The notes beneath the pieces were generated by a model. The model did not search any database and was not told the origin of the DNA. It saw only the letters and a program-made list of their open reading frames with translations. Position numbers and translations under genes: made by a program. Below, piece after piece: positions 55,113-63,050 of a stretch of DNA of 64,000 nt. The stretch is taken from the NCBI RefSeq assembly GCF_016593235.1, contig NZ_AP023065.1:1054001-1118000 (forward strand). The letters run 5' to 3'. The DNA comes from Nitratiruptor sp. YY09-18 (lineage in GTDB: Bacteria; Campylobacterota; Campylobacteria; Campylobacterales; Nitratiruptoraceae). Every line of letters starts with the position of its first letter. Within the stretch, counting starts at the first letter, position 1.

Positions 55113-55865
55113 TTACTCTTTTACACTCAACTGATCTGCAAAAACGTAAATAGCTGCATTGTAAAGACTAAGTAGATACATAATCACTGCCGCAACCGGT
55201 ATGAGAATGAGTGTCATAGCTGTTATACCTATCAAAAATACTGCACCTAGCACTATCAATGACCAGATAAGAATGAGAACAAAGTACTCTTTGTTAAAGC
55301 ATGATTTCCATAGTGTTGGACTAAAGATAAGGAAAGATGTTTTAAAAGCCGCTACAAAATCTTCAGTTTTAATCACTCTTCCAATAACTGCAGGAAAGAA
55401 GTAGAAGAAAAAGCCTGCTACAATTAAAAGCAAGAGGCCAATTGCCCCAAAACTCGTCACAGCAGCTTCCATGTTGTCAATATTTTGTGGATCCATAGCA
55501 GCTGCTGACATTCCACCTAGCAAAGAAAACAGAATTCCAAAGAAAATTCCTATGAAAAAATATGCCAAAAATGCACCGGCTGCAACTTGGAGCCATTGTG
55601 TCAAAAGTTCCCCTATTTTAGTGTTTTGGGCTATTTCTCCCATCTCTTGTGGAGTTGAGACACGCAACACATTTTTGCCAAAATATACCTGGATCGATAG
55701 ACTCAATATGGAGTAAGCCATGATAAAGAGTAGCCCTATGATAGGAAGCATTCCCAGCAGATAGATAACGATCAAAATTGCTAATGCTGCAAAATTGAGT
55801 GCATAGTTTCCTTTGAAAAACTCCCATGCTAGGGCGATAGCATTTTTATTACTTGGCGCAACCAT
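55113..55865 (-). CDS. Multi-TM membrane protein, unknown
   Basis: 250 residues with about five to six TM segments (roughly 20-45, 48-65, 92-118, 138-160, 185-205 and 210-240). The repeated pattern with the FKTSFLIFSPTLWKS segment resembles membrane proteins of glycerophosphodiester- or DUF-type domains without an assignable function. It is flanked by small enzymes on the same strand. Confidence 0.55.
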   Translation of the reverse strand: MVAPSNKNAIALAWEFFKGNYALNFAALAILIVIYLLGMLPIIGLLFIMAYSILSLSIQVYFGKNVLRVSTPQEMGEIAQNTKIGELLTQWLQVAAGAFLAYFFIGIFFGILFSLLGGMSAAAMDPQNIDNMEAAVTSFGAIGLLLLIVAGFFFYFFPAVIGRVIKTEDFVAAFKTSFLIFSPTLWKSCFNKEYFVLILIWSLIVLGAVFLIGITAMTLILIPVAAVIMYLLSLYNAAIYVFADQLSVKE

Positions 55866-55899
55866 CTTCGATCCTTTTAATCAAATTTTTCAATTATAG

Positions 55900-56241
55900 C
55901 TAACATCCACTCTTTTTCATAGTTTTTGCAATATCTACCGGAAATCTTTTGTGGTTTTTAGCAATCTTTTTCTTCGATGCTTCATACAGATCGATGTCCA
56001 TTACTGAAGCAAGACGCAAGAGGTAGTGCAAAACATCTGCCATCTCTTCACCAATCTCCTCTTTTTCTTCCTTGCTAAACTCTTCGGGGTCTTTGTCACA
56101 CCATTGAAAATGTTCCATCAGTTCAGCTGCCTCTATTGCTACACTCATTGCCAAATTTTTAGGCCGATGATACTTTTGCCACTCACGCTGTGCTATAAAC
56201 TCATCCAATTGCTGCTGCAGCTCATACAAACTACCCTTCAA
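55900..56241 (-). CDS. MazG-like nucleotide pyrophosphohydrolase
   Basis: 113 residues. NLAMSVAIEAAELMEHFQW (about 29-47) and EEIGEEMADVLHYLLRLA (about 61-78) are the ExxE and ExxD metal motifs of the MazG/RS21-C6 type. It probably hydrolyses non-canonical or dCTP-like nucleotides as house-cleaning. It overlaps the HIT gene by 11 bp. Confidence 0.88.
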   Translation of the reverse strand: MKGSLYELQQQLDEFIAQREWQKYHRPKNLAMSVAIEAAELMEHFQWCDKDPEEFSKEEKEEIGEEMADVLHYLLRLASVMDIDLYEASKKKIAKNHKRFPVDIAKTMKKSGC

Positions 56242-56728
56242 AATATTCCTTTGCTCGCTCTTTTAGCTTTTTATAGATTTTGAAAAAGTCTGTGCTATAA
56301 ACTCTCGTATTGGCAATTGTAGTGATAAAGTTTGTGTCTCTTTGCCATCTTGGTACCAGGTGCATATGAATATGCTCTGCTATACCAGCTCCCGCAGCAG
56401 CTCCCAGATTCATCCCTATATTGACCCCTTCCGCATGTAAGACATCTTTGAGTAGCTTCACCCCTCTTTTGGTAAGCATTGCAATCTCAAGCCATACTTC
56501 ATCTTCTAAATTCTCAAGGTTATCGATATGACAATTGGGAATTACCATAAAATGGCCTGGTGAGTAGGGGTATTTATTCATAACTACAAAGCTGTTCTGT
56601 GCTCTATACAAAACTCCCAACTCCACATCTTCTTCGGGATGCTCTGCAATATAACAAAACACACATCCTTCGATTTTTTTCCCTGTCACATATTCACTTC
56701 TCCATGGTGCATAGAGAATTTCTCGCAT
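56231..56728 (-). CDS. HIT-family nucleotide hydrolase/phosphorylase
   Basis: 165 residues. An N-terminal zinc-like CVFCYIAE (about 22-29), SPGHFMVIPNCHIDNLENL (about 56-74) and the histidine triad AEHIHMHLVPRW (about 115-126). The C-terminal helix and N-terminal APWRSEYV place it with Ap4A-type HIT proteins. It abuts the TRAP permease by TAATG. Helicobacter also has a HIT gene near murF. Confidence 0.9.
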   Translation of the reverse strand: MREILYAPWRSEYVTGKKIEGCVFCYIAEHPEEDVELGVLYRAQNSFVVMNKYPYSPGHFMVIPNCHIDNLENLEDEVWLEIAMLTKRGVKLLKDVLHAEGVNIGMNLGAAAGAGIAEHIHMHLVPRWQRDTNFITTIANTRVYSTDFFKIYKKLKERAKEYFEG

Positions 56729-58578
56729 TAAAAGACCTTTATAAGATTTGGAAAAAGATAGATTATAACCAATACAACAAGTTGTAAGAGGATAAAAGGA
56801 ATAACTCCTCTATAAATATCTTTTGTGCTCACTAGCTTTCCTGCACTCCCTTTGAGATAAAAGAGCGAAAATCCAAAAGGAGGAGTAAGAAATGATGCCT
56901 GGAGATTGAGTGCCACAAGGATACCAAACCACAATGGATCGATACCAAAAGTGTGGATAACTGGCACGAAGAGTGGAATGACCACAAAACAGATCTCTAC
57001 AAAATCGATAAAAAAACCAAGCAAGAAGATGCTTAGCATCGCAATGAGAATAAAAAGTGTAGATGATCCGATTTGATGGGAAAAGAAATTATGCACTAGC
57101 TCTTCTCCACCGATCTCATTGAAAACGAGACTAAAAGCTGTCGCACCTATTAAAATCGTAAAAATCATGGCGCTCAATTTCACTGTCTCCAAACTCACAT
57201 AGCGCAGCATACTCCACGAAAAGCTTTTCGTTGCAATTGTCAAAATGAGTGCACCGATTACACCCATAGCTGCTGATTCAGTAGGGGTAGCAATACCTGC
57301 AAAGATTGATCCAAGAACCGCTACGATGAGTAAAAATGCTGGAATAATAGAGAGAAGTATATCTTTTGTTTGCGGTTTTTTCTCTAGTCTTACCGGAGGC
57401 GCAGCTTCCGGCTTGAAAAAAGCATAGAAAAGTATATACACAATATAAAAGAACACCAGCAAAAGCCCAGGAACCACCGCACTTTTAAAAAGATCTCCCA
57501 CACTCACACTAAGAACATCACCCAAAACAATGAGAACGATAGAAGGAGGGATAATCTGTCCAAGTGTTCCACTGGCTGCTATTGTTCCACTTGCTAAGGC
57601 TTTGTCATAGCCATACTTTATCATGACTGGTAGCGTAATGACACTCATCATCACTACACTAGCTCCCACTATTCCAGTAGCTGCAGCCAAAATTGCACCA
57701 ATGATCACTACACCAATTGCCAAGCCGCCACGAATCTCCCCAAAGAGAGCGCCTACATTTTCTAAAAGATTTTTAGCTATCTGGCTCTTTTCTAAAATGA
57801 GTCCCATAAGGATAAAGAGTGGTACTGCCATGAGGGTAAAGTTTTGCATAATCCCATAGATACGCATTGGTAAAAGATTAAAAATATTGAGCCCCAGATC
57901 CACATCTATAAGAGCAAATACTATTGCAGAGATTGCAAATACAAAAGCAACGCGAAATCCAAGGAGCAATAATATAAGAGAGAGTCCAAACATCAATATT
58001 GCTGGATGGAGAATATAAAAAATCTCTGAGCGACTCAATACAAAAACGGCAGCAATAAGCAAGCTAGCAATTATTAAAGGCTTTTTGAGAGCAATGCGCT
58101 GTGAAAGCTTGATTATTTCGCTAAGAGCTTGCACAAAAAGCAAGAAAGCAAAAAGCACAATTGCAGCTTTGATAATCCAACGGTGCGCAAGTCCTCCAGG
58201 ATCGCTTGAAGCCTCATGTTGCACAAAGCTTTGGAGCGCAAATTCATACCCATAATAGAAAATAATAAGAGAAAACGGAATAATGAGCAGCAGTGCATCG
58301 AGAAATGCTATAGTATATTTGATGTTTTTGGGAAATTTTTCAAAAAAGATATCCACACGCACATGTTTATCGTGCTTGAGAGCATAGCCAGCACTGAGCA
58401 AAAAGGTAAGATCAAAAAAGTACCACTCAAGCTCCTGGAGCGCAACTGAGCCAGCATGGAAGAAGTAGCGCATCAGTGCATCATAAAAGACCAAAAAAGC
58501 AAGAGCAAGAGCAAAAAACGCACTTATACCACCAAAAAAGCTATTGATTCGATCGATGTAGTAAGAGAGCCTATTCAC
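56728..58578 (-). CDS. TRAP transporter fused permease (DctQ-DctM)
   Basis: About 616 residues: an N-terminal four-TM DctQ-like small permease (about 1-165; ALQELEWYFFDLTFLLSAGYALKHDKHVRVDIF), then a DctM-like large permease with about 12 TM segments (GRAAATGIVGASVV-type region AILAAATGIVGASVVMMSVITLPVM). I choose the GTG at 58578 because AAGGA stands 7 bp upstream; a TTG at 58605 lacks an SD. No DctP substrate-binding protein is encoded nearby, so substrate is unknown. Confidence 0.88.
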   Translation of the reverse strand: MNRLSYYIDRINSFFGGISAFFALALAFLVFYDALMRYFFHAGSVALQELEWYFFDLTFLLSAGYALKHDKHVRVDIFFEKFPKNIKYTIAFLDALLLIIPFSLIIFYYGYEFALQSFVQHEASSDPGGLAHRWIIKAAIVLFAFLLFVQALSEIIKLSQRIALKKPLIIASLLIAAVFVLSRSEIFYILHPAILMFGLSLILLLLGFRVAFVFAISAIVFALIDVDLGLNIFNLLPMRIYGIMQNFTLMAVPLFILMGLILEKSQIAKNLLENVGALFGEIRGGLAIGVVIIGAILAAATGIVGASVVMMSVITLPVMIKYGYDKALASGTIAASGTLGQIIPPSIVLIVLGDVLSVSVGDLFKSAVVPGLLLVFFYIVYILFYAFFKPEAAPPVRLEKKPQTKDILLSIIPAFLLIVAVLGSIFAGIATPTESAAMGVIGALILTIATKSFSWSMLRYVSLETVKLSAMIFTILIGATAFSLVFNEIGGEELVHNFFSHQIGSSTLFILIAMLSIFLLGFFIDFVEICFVVIPLFVPVIHTFGIDPLWFGILVALNLQASFLTPPFGFSLFYLKGSAGKLVSTKDIYRGVIPFILLQLVVLVIIYLFPNLIKVF

Positions 58579-58687
58579 CCATCTTCCTTTTGAAAAAATA
58601 TGCAAATATCTTGCCTAGACCCACAACCACCAACACCATGATGGTAATTGCCAAAAACTCCCACAAAAGATCGTTAATAATGCTCAT
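58571..58687 (-). CDS. 38-residue single-TM protein between murF and TRAP permease
   Basis: Frame MSIINDLLWEFLAITIMV... to TAG at 58571-58573. It has one TM segment (about 10-31) and a basic end (FKRKMGE). The ATG overlaps the murF stop as TAATG, and the stop overlaps the GTG of the TRAP gene. Exact fit between two coupled genes argues that it is translated; the function is unknown. Confidence 0.6.
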   Translation of the reverse strand: MSIINDLLWEFLAITIMVLVVVGLGKIFAYFFKRKMGE

Positions 58688-60108
58688 TACATAAAACTCG
58701 GTGTATCGTTACTAAACAAGATCAGATCCCCAGGCTTTGTATGTTGAGCGAGGAGATTTTGTAGTTGCGACTTATCTTCGACGATAATTTTCGGTTTTGT
58801 AATATTTTGCTCTAATATTTCTCTATTGATTTTACCTGTAATAAAAACGAGATCAAACACTTCATCGATCTTTTTTGCTAACTTTTTGTTTGCCTCTTCG
58901 GTGCTCTCAATAATGCCAGGTGTGACAATCACTTTTCTTCCCACATATGTAGCAACAAGCTCATAAGAGCCGATCATCCCTTCAAGATTTCCATTGAAAC
59001 TATCATCTATGATCACTTTCCCACCAGCCTCAATCTTTTGAAGTCTGTGTTCTACGCTTTTGAGGTTTGCTACTGCTTTACATATCGCATCCCATGACAT
59101 GCCTAGTTCATGTGCTACTAATACAGCTGCTGTTATATTGAGTGCATTAAATGCTCCAAGCACAGGAGCTTTGCATGCAATTGTCCCCTCTTTAGTCTCT
59201 ATTTGCCACGCAATACCATCAAGTGTTGCTTGCACATTTTTGATATTTTTGCCAAATTTGACAAACTTTGGATCATCTTTGACCTCAATTCCATCCCAGA
59301 TAAAGGCTTTTTTGAGCCTTGGAGAGTGGAGGAGTTCAAGTTTTGTCAAAATTATGTTTTCAAGAGTTTTAAAATACTCGATATGCTGCTCACCAATTTT
59401 TCCAATCACCACATAGTGAGGCTGCGTAAACTGAGCAATTTCCAAGATATCTCCCCGCTCTCTTGCACCCGCTTCTACGATATAGACGTGTGTATCTTGA
59501 GGCAGGTTTTCATTGATATCTTTCATAATGCCTGCAATGGTATTGACACTACGTGGAGTATGATAGACCTTAAAGCGTGAAGAGAGAATTTGAGCAAGAA
59601 AATTTTTGATGCTCGTCTTTCCATAACTTGCAGTGATTGCTATGACAATCGGATCTATTGTATCAAGCTTTTGCTTTGCCTCTTTTGCATACAACTTAAA
59701 GAGAAACCTCTCAATGAGATTGCTGATGAGAAGAGCAAAGGCTAAAGGTAGCAAAGTGCTAAAAAGAGGGAGTTTTTTAATGAGAAATATAAAATCAAAA
59801 AAGATGGTAAAGAGAAGTAAAAGCATAAAAAAGCGCTTCACGCGCGCAGTAAAGACGAGCTTTTTATCAAACCCTCCTTGCCATACATAGAGGGCTCCAG
59901 CAAAGAGAATATCAAAAATGATGATATATTCACGCAATCCTATATAGACAAAAAAAGGAAGAAGAAAAAAGAGAATATGTTGCCAGGGAGCATGGTGATG
60001 GAGAATTACACGAGAAAGTTTATAGTTGTACCACTGCAGGTTTGTAATGAGGTAGTAGCCAAGAAGCAATACAAAAATAATATGACCAATGAGATGAAGC
60101 CAAATCAT
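58687..60108 (-). CDS. murF: MurF with an N-terminal membrane domain
   Basis: 473 residues; joins D-Ala-D-Ala to the UDP-MurNAc-tripeptide. About four TM segments (1-130) precede the Mur ligase domain with VIAITASYGKTSIKNFLAQIL (about 155-175), VYIVEAGARERGDILEIA, and IIDDSFNGNLEGMIGSYEL (about 372-390). The membrane extension is typical of this phylum. ddl, which makes its dipeptide substrate, is at the right edge. Confidence 0.92.
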   Translation of the reverse strand: MIWLHLIGHIIFVLLLGYYLITNLQWYNYKLSRVILHHHAPWQHILFFLLPFFVYIGLREYIIIFDILFAGALYVWQGGFDKKLVFTARVKRFFMLLLLFTIFFDFIFLIKKLPLFSTLLPLAFALLISNLIERFLFKLYAKEAKQKLDTIDPIVIAITASYGKTSIKNFLAQILSSRFKVYHTPRSVNTIAGIMKDINENLPQDTHVYIVEAGARERGDILEIAQFTQPHYVVIGKIGEQHIEYFKTLENIILTKLELLHSPRLKKAFIWDGIEVKDDPKFVKFGKNIKNVQATLDGIAWQIETKEGTIACKAPVLGAFNALNITAAVLVAHELGMSWDAICKAVANLKSVEHRLQKIEAGGKVIIDDSFNGNLEGMIGSYELVATYVGRKVIVTPGIIESTEEANKKLAKKIDEVFDLVFITGKINREILEQNITKPKIIVEDKSQLQNLLAQHTKPGDLILFSNDTPSFM

Positions 60109-60374
60109 CGCACCACCTCAAAGCCACCGCTATAGCTTTTATCTATATCTTCTACTTCGATACGATCAACTCTTGCTAGTGGTGGTCCTTGCTTGATTGC
60201 TTCATAAAATTTTGGCCATACGTTTTTTGGCATACTTGCCTCTATCTCTACGCTTCCATCGGGCATATTGCGCACCCAACCACTCACACCAAGCTCATTT
60301 GCAATATTTTGTGTAAATTTGCGAAACCATACACCTTGTACTCTTCCATAGACTCTACAGCGACAATTTTTCAT
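60105..60374 (-). CDS. acyP: Acylphosphatase
   Basis: 89 residues from MKNCRCRVYGRVQG; four more upstream codons are open (ATG at 60386). CRVYGRVQGVWFRKFTQNIA holds the phosphate loop and catalytic Arg, and GVSGWVRNMPDGSVEIEA holds the catalytic Asn. It hydrolyses acyl phosphates. It overlaps murF by 4 bp. Confidence 0.93.
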   Translation of the reverse strand: MKNCRCRVYGRVQGVWFRKFTQNIANELGVSGWVRNMPDGSVEIEASMPKNVWPKFYEAIKQGPPLARVDRIEVEDIDKSYSGGFEVVR

Positions 60375-61077
60375 ACTCTTCCTCAACCTTTTTCATAATA
60401 AAATCTCCGTAATGTAAAAAGAAGTAGTGATCGCCATCGAGTGAGTAAAATTTTGCATTTTCTATCAAACTCGCAATCATCTCTCCACTTTGCAAAGACG
60501 TAGCTTTATCCTCTTTGCCCCAAAAGATGAGTGCTCTTTTCTTATGTGCTGCAAACTGTGAGCGAAAATCTTCGTCAACTACATTTTTAAAAGTCTCATA
60601 CATGTTTTGTGGCATATTTTTGGCATCATTCGAGACAAAGAGATTGCGTATTTTAGCTCCGCCAAAGGGTTTGAACAGCTTAAATAAAGTAATCTTTGCA
60701 CGCACTTTGAGAGGCTTTGGCTCTACAATACCAGCACTACTTAAAAGCACTAACAGTTTTGGATCTAAAAGTGTAGCGACCTTGCCACCAAAGGAGTGGC
60801 CAAAGATTATATCTGGTGATGCATCAATTGCTTGCAAAAAAGATCTCACAATTTTGGCATAGTCGTGGGTAGTGAGAATATAGTCGTTGCTACTTTTGCC
60901 AAATCCTGGAAGATCAAGGTAGATCTTTTCAAACTCCCCTTTGCCCCCAAATGCTTGGCGCATTATCTCTTTGTTGCTCCCCCATCCATGGAGGATGAGA
61001 AGCTGGGGACCTCTTCCCTCTTTTTCATATGCAAGGGAAAACTTCTTACCATCAACCTCTATCTCTTTGCGTGCCAA
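60355..61077 (-). CDS. Alpha/beta-fold hydrolase
   Basis: 240 residues. Oxyanion segment LLILHGWGSNKEIM (about 27-40), nucleophile elbow IIFGHSFGGKVATLL (Ser about 95), an acid in ALIFWGKEDKATSL, and the histidine in YSLDGDHYFFLHYGDF (about 222). Substrate unknown. Helicobacter has a hydrolase between ddl and murF too. It overlaps both neighbours. Confidence 0.88.
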   Translation of the reverse strand: MARKEIEVDGKKFSLAYEKEGRGPQLLILHGWGSNKEIMRQAFGGKGEFEKIYLDLPGFGKSSNDYILTTHDYAKIVRSFLQAIDASPDIIFGHSFGGKVATLLDPKLLVLLSSAGIVEPKPLKVRAKITLFKLFKPFGGAKIRNLFVSNDAKNMPQNMYETFKNVVDEDFRSQFAAHKKRALIFWGKEDKATSLQSGEMIASLIENAKFYSLDGDHYFFLHYGDFIMKKVEEEYEKLSL

Positions 61078-61255
61078 TAAAGACCTTTTTTTGCTTTAAT
61101 TGTAGCATTTTTGAGTTTTGGCACGTCTTAACACAAGAGCGTTTTGAGGTTACATCTTGGATAACAAAGTATGTTGTGGTAATCATAAAGATGATGAAGG
61201 CTAGCAAAATAGCAGTGACAAGGTAGATGTTGCGATACTCTTTATTAAATGTCAT
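61052..61255 (-). CDS. 67-residue single-TM membrane protein, unknown
   Basis: MTFNKEYRNIYLVTAILLAFI start; one TM segment (about 10-32), then a soluble tail with two cysteines (SCVKTC). A perfect SD AAAGGAGG lies 5 bp before the ATG, with a consensus-like promoter above, so it is expressed. It heads the hydrolase-acyP-murF operon and overlaps the hydrolase by 26 bp. Confidence 0.7.
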   Translation of the reverse strand: MTFNKEYRNIYLVTAILLAFIIFMITTTYFVIQDVTSKRSCVKTCQNSKMLQLKQKKVFIGTQRDRG

Positions 61256-61290
61256 GATAGCCTCCTTTAGTTAGGCTATCTTCATTATCC

Positions 61291-61319
61291 ATTATATTTT
61301 CTTAACTTTTAATAGACAA
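61291..61319 (-). promoter_or_regulatory. Promoter of the 67aa-hydrolase-acyP-murF operon
   Basis: Minus strand TTGTCT (61319-61314), 17-bp spacer, TATAAT (61296-61291), 35 bp before the ATG. This is the best -35/-10 pair I found in the window. Confidence 0.65.
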
Positions 61320-61336
61320 AGAAAAATAATTTTATT

Positions 61337-61942
61337 TTATAATTTTGGGAGTCTCCAATTTCTTCGTATAGCCATGAGACGCAAAAAGATTGCAAATAAG
61401 AGTAACAAAAAGAGTGTAAAAAGATTTATAAATCCAAAATGATCAAGAAGGTAAACTATAGCTCCCACAATCAACGCAACTGTACCGTAAAAACCGGTTT
61501 TGAGAATAAAGGGAACTTCATTGAGTAAAATATCGCGCAAAATCCCTCCCCCAACAGCAGTAGTGAGGGCCAGAAGAAGCGTACCAAAAAAGCCAAGCTC
61601 ATACTGCAAAGCTGCAAGAGCTCCACTTATTGAAAACGATCCAAGCCCAATGGTATCGCTCAAAATAAAAACGTGTTTCTTTTGATAATCGAAAAATCTG
61701 TGAAGCTTCATAAAATATGCAATAAAAACAACTGCAAGTACAAGGAGTGCTGGTATATTGGAAGTAAGAGCATCTGGAATTTTGCCAACTATCACATCTC
61801 GCACCACACCACCACCAAGAGCAGTGAGAAATGCCAAAATAAAAGCGCCCAAGAAATCTAGTTTGTGTGCAGCAGCTACCCAGTAACCACTCAGAGCAAA
61901 AGCGATTATCCCAACAATATCAGCTATGTGCAATAGATGCAT
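61337..61942 (-). CDS. TRIC/YicG-family (UPF0126) membrane protein
   Basis: 201 residues from MHLLHIADIVGIIAFALSG, the usual N-terminus; the frame is open 19 codons further up. Two repeats of the three-TM unit are visible: LTALGGGVVRDVIVGKIPDAL and LTTAVGGGILRDILLNEVPFIL, each with the GGG-xxRD motif of trimeric intracellular cation channels. It is likely a monovalent-cation channel. It overlaps the BaiN-like gene by 23 bp. Confidence 0.9.
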   Translation of the reverse strand: MHLLHIADIVGIIAFALSGYWVAAAHKLDFLGAFILAFLTALGGGVVRDVIVGKIPDALTSNIPALLVLAVVFIAYFMKLHRFFDYQKKHVFILSDTIGLGSFSISGALAALQYELGFFGTLLLALTTAVGGGILRDILLNEVPFILKTGFYGTVALIVGAIVYLLDHFGFINLFTLFLLLLFAIFLRLMAIRRNWRLPKL

Positions 61943-63050
61943 TGATACCCTTTGCAGCCCTTTTGGCACTACTAAATGCCCACTGGAAATTATACCCACC
62001 TAGCTCACCTGTTACATCACACACCTCTCCAGCGAAGAAAAGACCAGGCACAATTTTGCTTTGCAAATATTCATCCAACTCATCAAGCATCACCCCTCCT
62101 CTCGTTACTTCAGCTCTCTCATAACCAAATGTTCCAGCAGGAGCAAATGTAAATGCTAGGAGATTTTGTCGCACTATGTGCAGCTGCTCTTTGCTAAGGT
62201 CCACAACTTTTCTATCTGGTATACCGATATGCTGCAAAAAGTGCTTGATAAATCGCTTTGGTAGAGGGAGTTGGGTTGAGAGGATTTTGTGAGGGATAAG
62301 TTTTGGAAACGCCTGTAAAAAACCTATCTCGATAGTACCACTTTTCCAATAGAGTGATGCATTTAAAATCGCTGGACCACTTATGCCTCTGTGTGCAAAG
62401 AGAATATCATCATAAAACTCTTTATCCCCTACTTTGACTCTCGCTTTCATCGATACACCGCTGAGTTCCTTGAACCAAAACTGCTCCTTTTGTACTGTAA
62501 GCCCTACAAGAGCCGGAAACAAAGGCGCAATTGTGTGTCCAAATTTTTGCGCTATTTTATACCCAATATCACTGGCACCTATCTTTTTGTAACTGAGCCC
62601 CCCAGTTGCTACCAAAATGGTACGTGAAATATACTTTTGTTTTTTAGTTGTAGTAATGAAACGACCATTCTCATATACTACATCCACAATCTCTTCGCCC
62701 AAAATGACTCTTTTATTAGCCAATAAATCAATAAGCTGCTGAGAACTTTGAGGGCAAAAATATTGGCTCGATTTACGTATAACTGGTTCGCATCCATGCT
62801 CTATAAGCCATGATAGCAGTGCAGTATTATTGAAATCATGCAAAATCTCACGTGCAAGATTTGGATGGTGTGTGAAATAGTTTTCAATTGATAGATTGAG
62901 ATTTGTAATGTTGCAGCGACCACCACCGCTAATTTTTATTTTTTGCGCTGGTTTGGTATTATGCTCGAGAATGAGGTAGTTATCACTTTGGAGCCATTTG
63001 GCACAAAAGAGCCCAGCAGCTCCAGCCCCAAGTATGAGTATATCGATCAC
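61920..63050 (-). CDS. BaiN/HI0933-family FAD-dependent oxidoreductase
   Basis: 376 residues. The FAD motif is DILILGAGAAGLFCAKWL (about 3-20), then KIKISGGGRCNITNLN (about 38-53), ILVATGGLSYKKIGASDIGYKIA, and the C-terminal GLFFAGEVCDVTGELGGYNFQWAFSSAKRAA. Family members are flavoproteins of unclear substrate. It overlaps ddl by 4 bp. Confidence 0.92.
   Translation of the reverse strand: MIDILILGAGAAGLFCAKWLQSDNYLILEHNTKPAQKIKISGGGRCNITNLNLSIENYFTHHPNLAREILHDFNNTALLSWLIEHGCEPVIRKSSQYFCPQSSQQLIDLLANKRVILGEEIVDVVYENGRFITTTKKQKYISRTILVATGGLSYKKIGASDIGYKIAQKFGHTIAPLFPALVGLTVQKEQFWFKELSGVSMKARVKVGDKEFYDDILFAHRGISGPAILNASLYWKSGTIEIGFLQAFPKLIPHKILSTQLPLPKRFIKHFLQHIGIPDRKVVDLSKEQLHIVRQNLLAFTFAPAGTFGYERAEVTRGGVMLDELDEYLQSKIVPGLFFAGEVCDVTGELGGYNFQWAFSSAKRAAKGINASIAHS

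Noticed and set aside
61268-61279. TTAGTTAGGCT, also found at 14818-14828
   Set aside because: An 11-bp match between two AT-rich spacers is expected many times by chance in 64 kb.
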